Part shown: piece by piece, positions 20,252 to 21,535 of the stretch
Layout: every line of letters begins with the position of its first letter
How positions within the stretch are numbered: position 1 is the stretch's first letter
From: a virus
IMG/VR virus record: IMGVR_UViG_3300029989_000170
Location: 1 to 21,535 of that record
Reading direction: 5' to 3' (one strand)
Length of the DNA: 21,535 bases
The notes under the pieces: generated by a model
What the model saw: the letters and a program-made list of their open reading frames with translations, nothing else
The model's database searches: none
What the model was told of the DNA's origin: nothing
Translations under genes and position numbers: made by a program

Positions 20252-21535
20252 TTAATAGATATTATATGGGTTATTATCTTCCGGTACATCTTCCACCGGT
20301 GCGCCCTTCAGTTTTCCGGTGCTCACTCGTCCGGGTAGCTCTTTCCGTCCTTTGTTTCGGTTATTTTTATGTTGTCCTTCCGAATCTGTCAAGCAGAATT
20401 TTTGAAGCGTATCATTCTGAAGCATCATCGGAACTACCGAAGCCATTTTAAGTATATTTTGCTCCCTGAAATCAGCGACTTGTTTTTCGAGCGATGCATT
20501 AAACTCTTTTACTTTTTGAAGTTCACCGCTATCACCAGGCTTTCTGTCTTTTAGTGCCATTGGCTGCGTGTATGGCTTTTCTAATAGGAATCTAAGCGAC
20601 CGGTCATCATTTACCGCCATTACTTTTGTCATGTCTGTAGGGTCAAAAAGGATGGTCCAACTTATATGATCGTAATTTCTAAAAGCCAAATTAAAACAGT
20701 CCCATGTATATTTTATTCCGTCAATAGTTTTATGCACTCCTGAAGCTTCGCGCTGTACTGTTTTTCCTTTTGTTGTTCCAAATGTCAATAAATAGTTTTC
20801 TATCGACATTTCAAGTTTATCATCTTCCGATGTCGCTGTCCACATGCTCATGTATTGATCAATCTTTTTGGCACGTTCTTTTTCTATTATTTCGGCAAAT
20901 TGCTTACAAACGCCTTCAAAATCAGGGAAATCTTTCTTATATTTGTTTAGAAATTCCACATTTGGTTGACTTTCTTTGTCCGACGTTACGCCATAACCGC
21001 TCCAGTTCTTTTCCAACTGGCAATAGTCATGGTTTAGCTTATAGAAAAATGGTTCAATAACTTTCGTTTTGGCGTTGTGAGCTTTTGCAGGAGTACTTAT
21101 ATGTGCAACCGCTTCGTAAAACGGGGTCATTTTCTTGATACCATAACGATCGCTCTGTACCTGATGGCTTCGGTGCATTTTACCGAATAACTTAGCGGTA
21201 TGGCACATTGCATTTCTTAAAGCCTGTGCAATTAGTTCAGGAGTTTCGTGGGTTCCAAGCGCGTACCCTAAAATATACTTCACGCAGGGGTCGAGAACTA
21301 TTACAGCCGTTGGGCGTTCGTGGTAGGTCGTTTTTTTGCCATCAAATTCCTGATACATCAACTCTACATCCCATCCGTCAAGTGTTAGGTAGTAAAGCGG
21401 AGCGGTAGGGGCTGAGCGATGCACTTGCATTGTTTTTTTATTTCTGAATGCAGTACCTCCGCGGCGACCGGCATAAATCATTGTTTCATTTTTCTGTCGC
21501 CATACAGCCACAGCCGATGATGTGATTTCCTTCCA
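20252..21535 (-). CDS. MuA-like DDE transposase (5' end outside window)
   Basis: This is the C-terminal part of a Mu-type transposase, the enzyme that joins phage ends to target DNA. The frame is open to the window edge. About 427 codons are visible, while MuA is 663 residues, so the N-terminal DNA-binding part is missing. The probable catalytic triad is visible: D in YLTLDGWDVEL, D in HQVQSDRYGIKK and E in AKTKVIEPFFYKLN. Segments after it (AVNDDRSLRFLLEKPY, the KVKEFNASLEKQVADFREQN helix) match the mu-transposase C-terminal beta barrel and helical tail that contacts MuB. It heads the leftward early operon with MuB next to it. Confidence 0.88.
   Translation of the reverse strand, partial: WKEITSSAVAVWRQKNETMIYAGRRGGTAFRNKKTMQVHRSAPTAPLYYLTLDGWDVELMYQEFDGKKTTYHERPTAVIVLDPCVKYILGYALGTHETPELIAQALRNAMCHTAKLFGKMHRSHQVQSDRYGIKKMTPFYEAVAHISTPAKAHNAKTKVIEPFFYKLNHDYCQLEKNWSGYGVTSDKESQPNVEFLNKYKKDFPDFEGVCKQFAEIIEKERAKKIDQYMSMWTATSEDDKLEMSIENYLLTFGTTKGKTVQREASGVHKTIDGIKYTWDCFNLAFRNYDHISWTILFDPTDMTKVMAVNDDRSLRFLLEKPYTQPMALKDRKPGDSGELQKVKEFNASLEKQVADFREQNILKMASVVPMMLQNDTLQKFCLTDSEGQHKNNRNKGRKELPGRVSTGKLKGAPVEDVPEDNNPYNIY

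Noticed and set aside
1-21535. tRNA or rRNA genes.
   Set aside because: I saw no tRNA-like cloverleaf or rRNA sequence. A dedicated scan was not possible here.

Overview
The window is part of a Mu-like transposable (pro)phage of a Bacteroidetes-type host. The phage type is indicated by a MuA-type DDE transposase, a MuB-type AAA+ partner, a Gam-like DNA-end protein, a gp16-like protein, a gp36-like (DUF1320) protein and a DUF935/MuF head protein. The host is inferred from TTG-N20-TATATTTG promoter elements, a DUF4494 protein, a Bacteroidetes-style lipoprotein signal and palindromic G/C-run repeats of a type I associate with that phylum. Both edges cut genes: the terminase large subunit on the left and the transposase on the right.

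Layout. From 1 to 9477 the + strand carries late genes: terminase, a small basic protein, a gp36-like protein, a very long portal-MuF fusion with a probable C-terminal nuclease toxin, then tail genes. No capsid, protease, tail-tube or tape-measure gene lies between portal and tail. A hairpin at 9478-9514 separates this from a convergent - strand block. From 9521 to 10324 there is a lipoprotein and membrane protein pair with its own promoter. From 10404 to 12773 there are small accessory genes with overlapping ends, including an HAD phosphatase-like protein. From 12826 to about 14440 lies a stretch I read as an integrase-less integron-like gene-cassette array. Its three one-gene units have stop codons inside the left core site, complementary core sites and imperfect hairpins. 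From 14524 to 15714 lie the remains of a diversity-generating retroelement (DGR): an intact variable-protein candidate, a truncated second copy, and a reverse transcriptase fragment cut at both ends. From 15721 to 21535 is the early transposition block, transcribed leftward from beyond the right edge.

How it fits together. MuA and MuB would carry out replicative transposition, Gam would protect DNA ends, and terminase and portal-MuF would package DNA into heads. The tail genes include a hub and a fibre. The accessory middle looks like a cargo zone that has taken up cassettes, a DGR and palindromic repeats.

Main points of interest are the cassette array abutting the broken DGR reverse transcriptase, the portal-MuF-toxin fusion with a possible small RNA encoded opposite its 3' end, and the many REP-like palindromes, several translated in frame. 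No homology search or fold prediction was run. Family names come from motif recognition.
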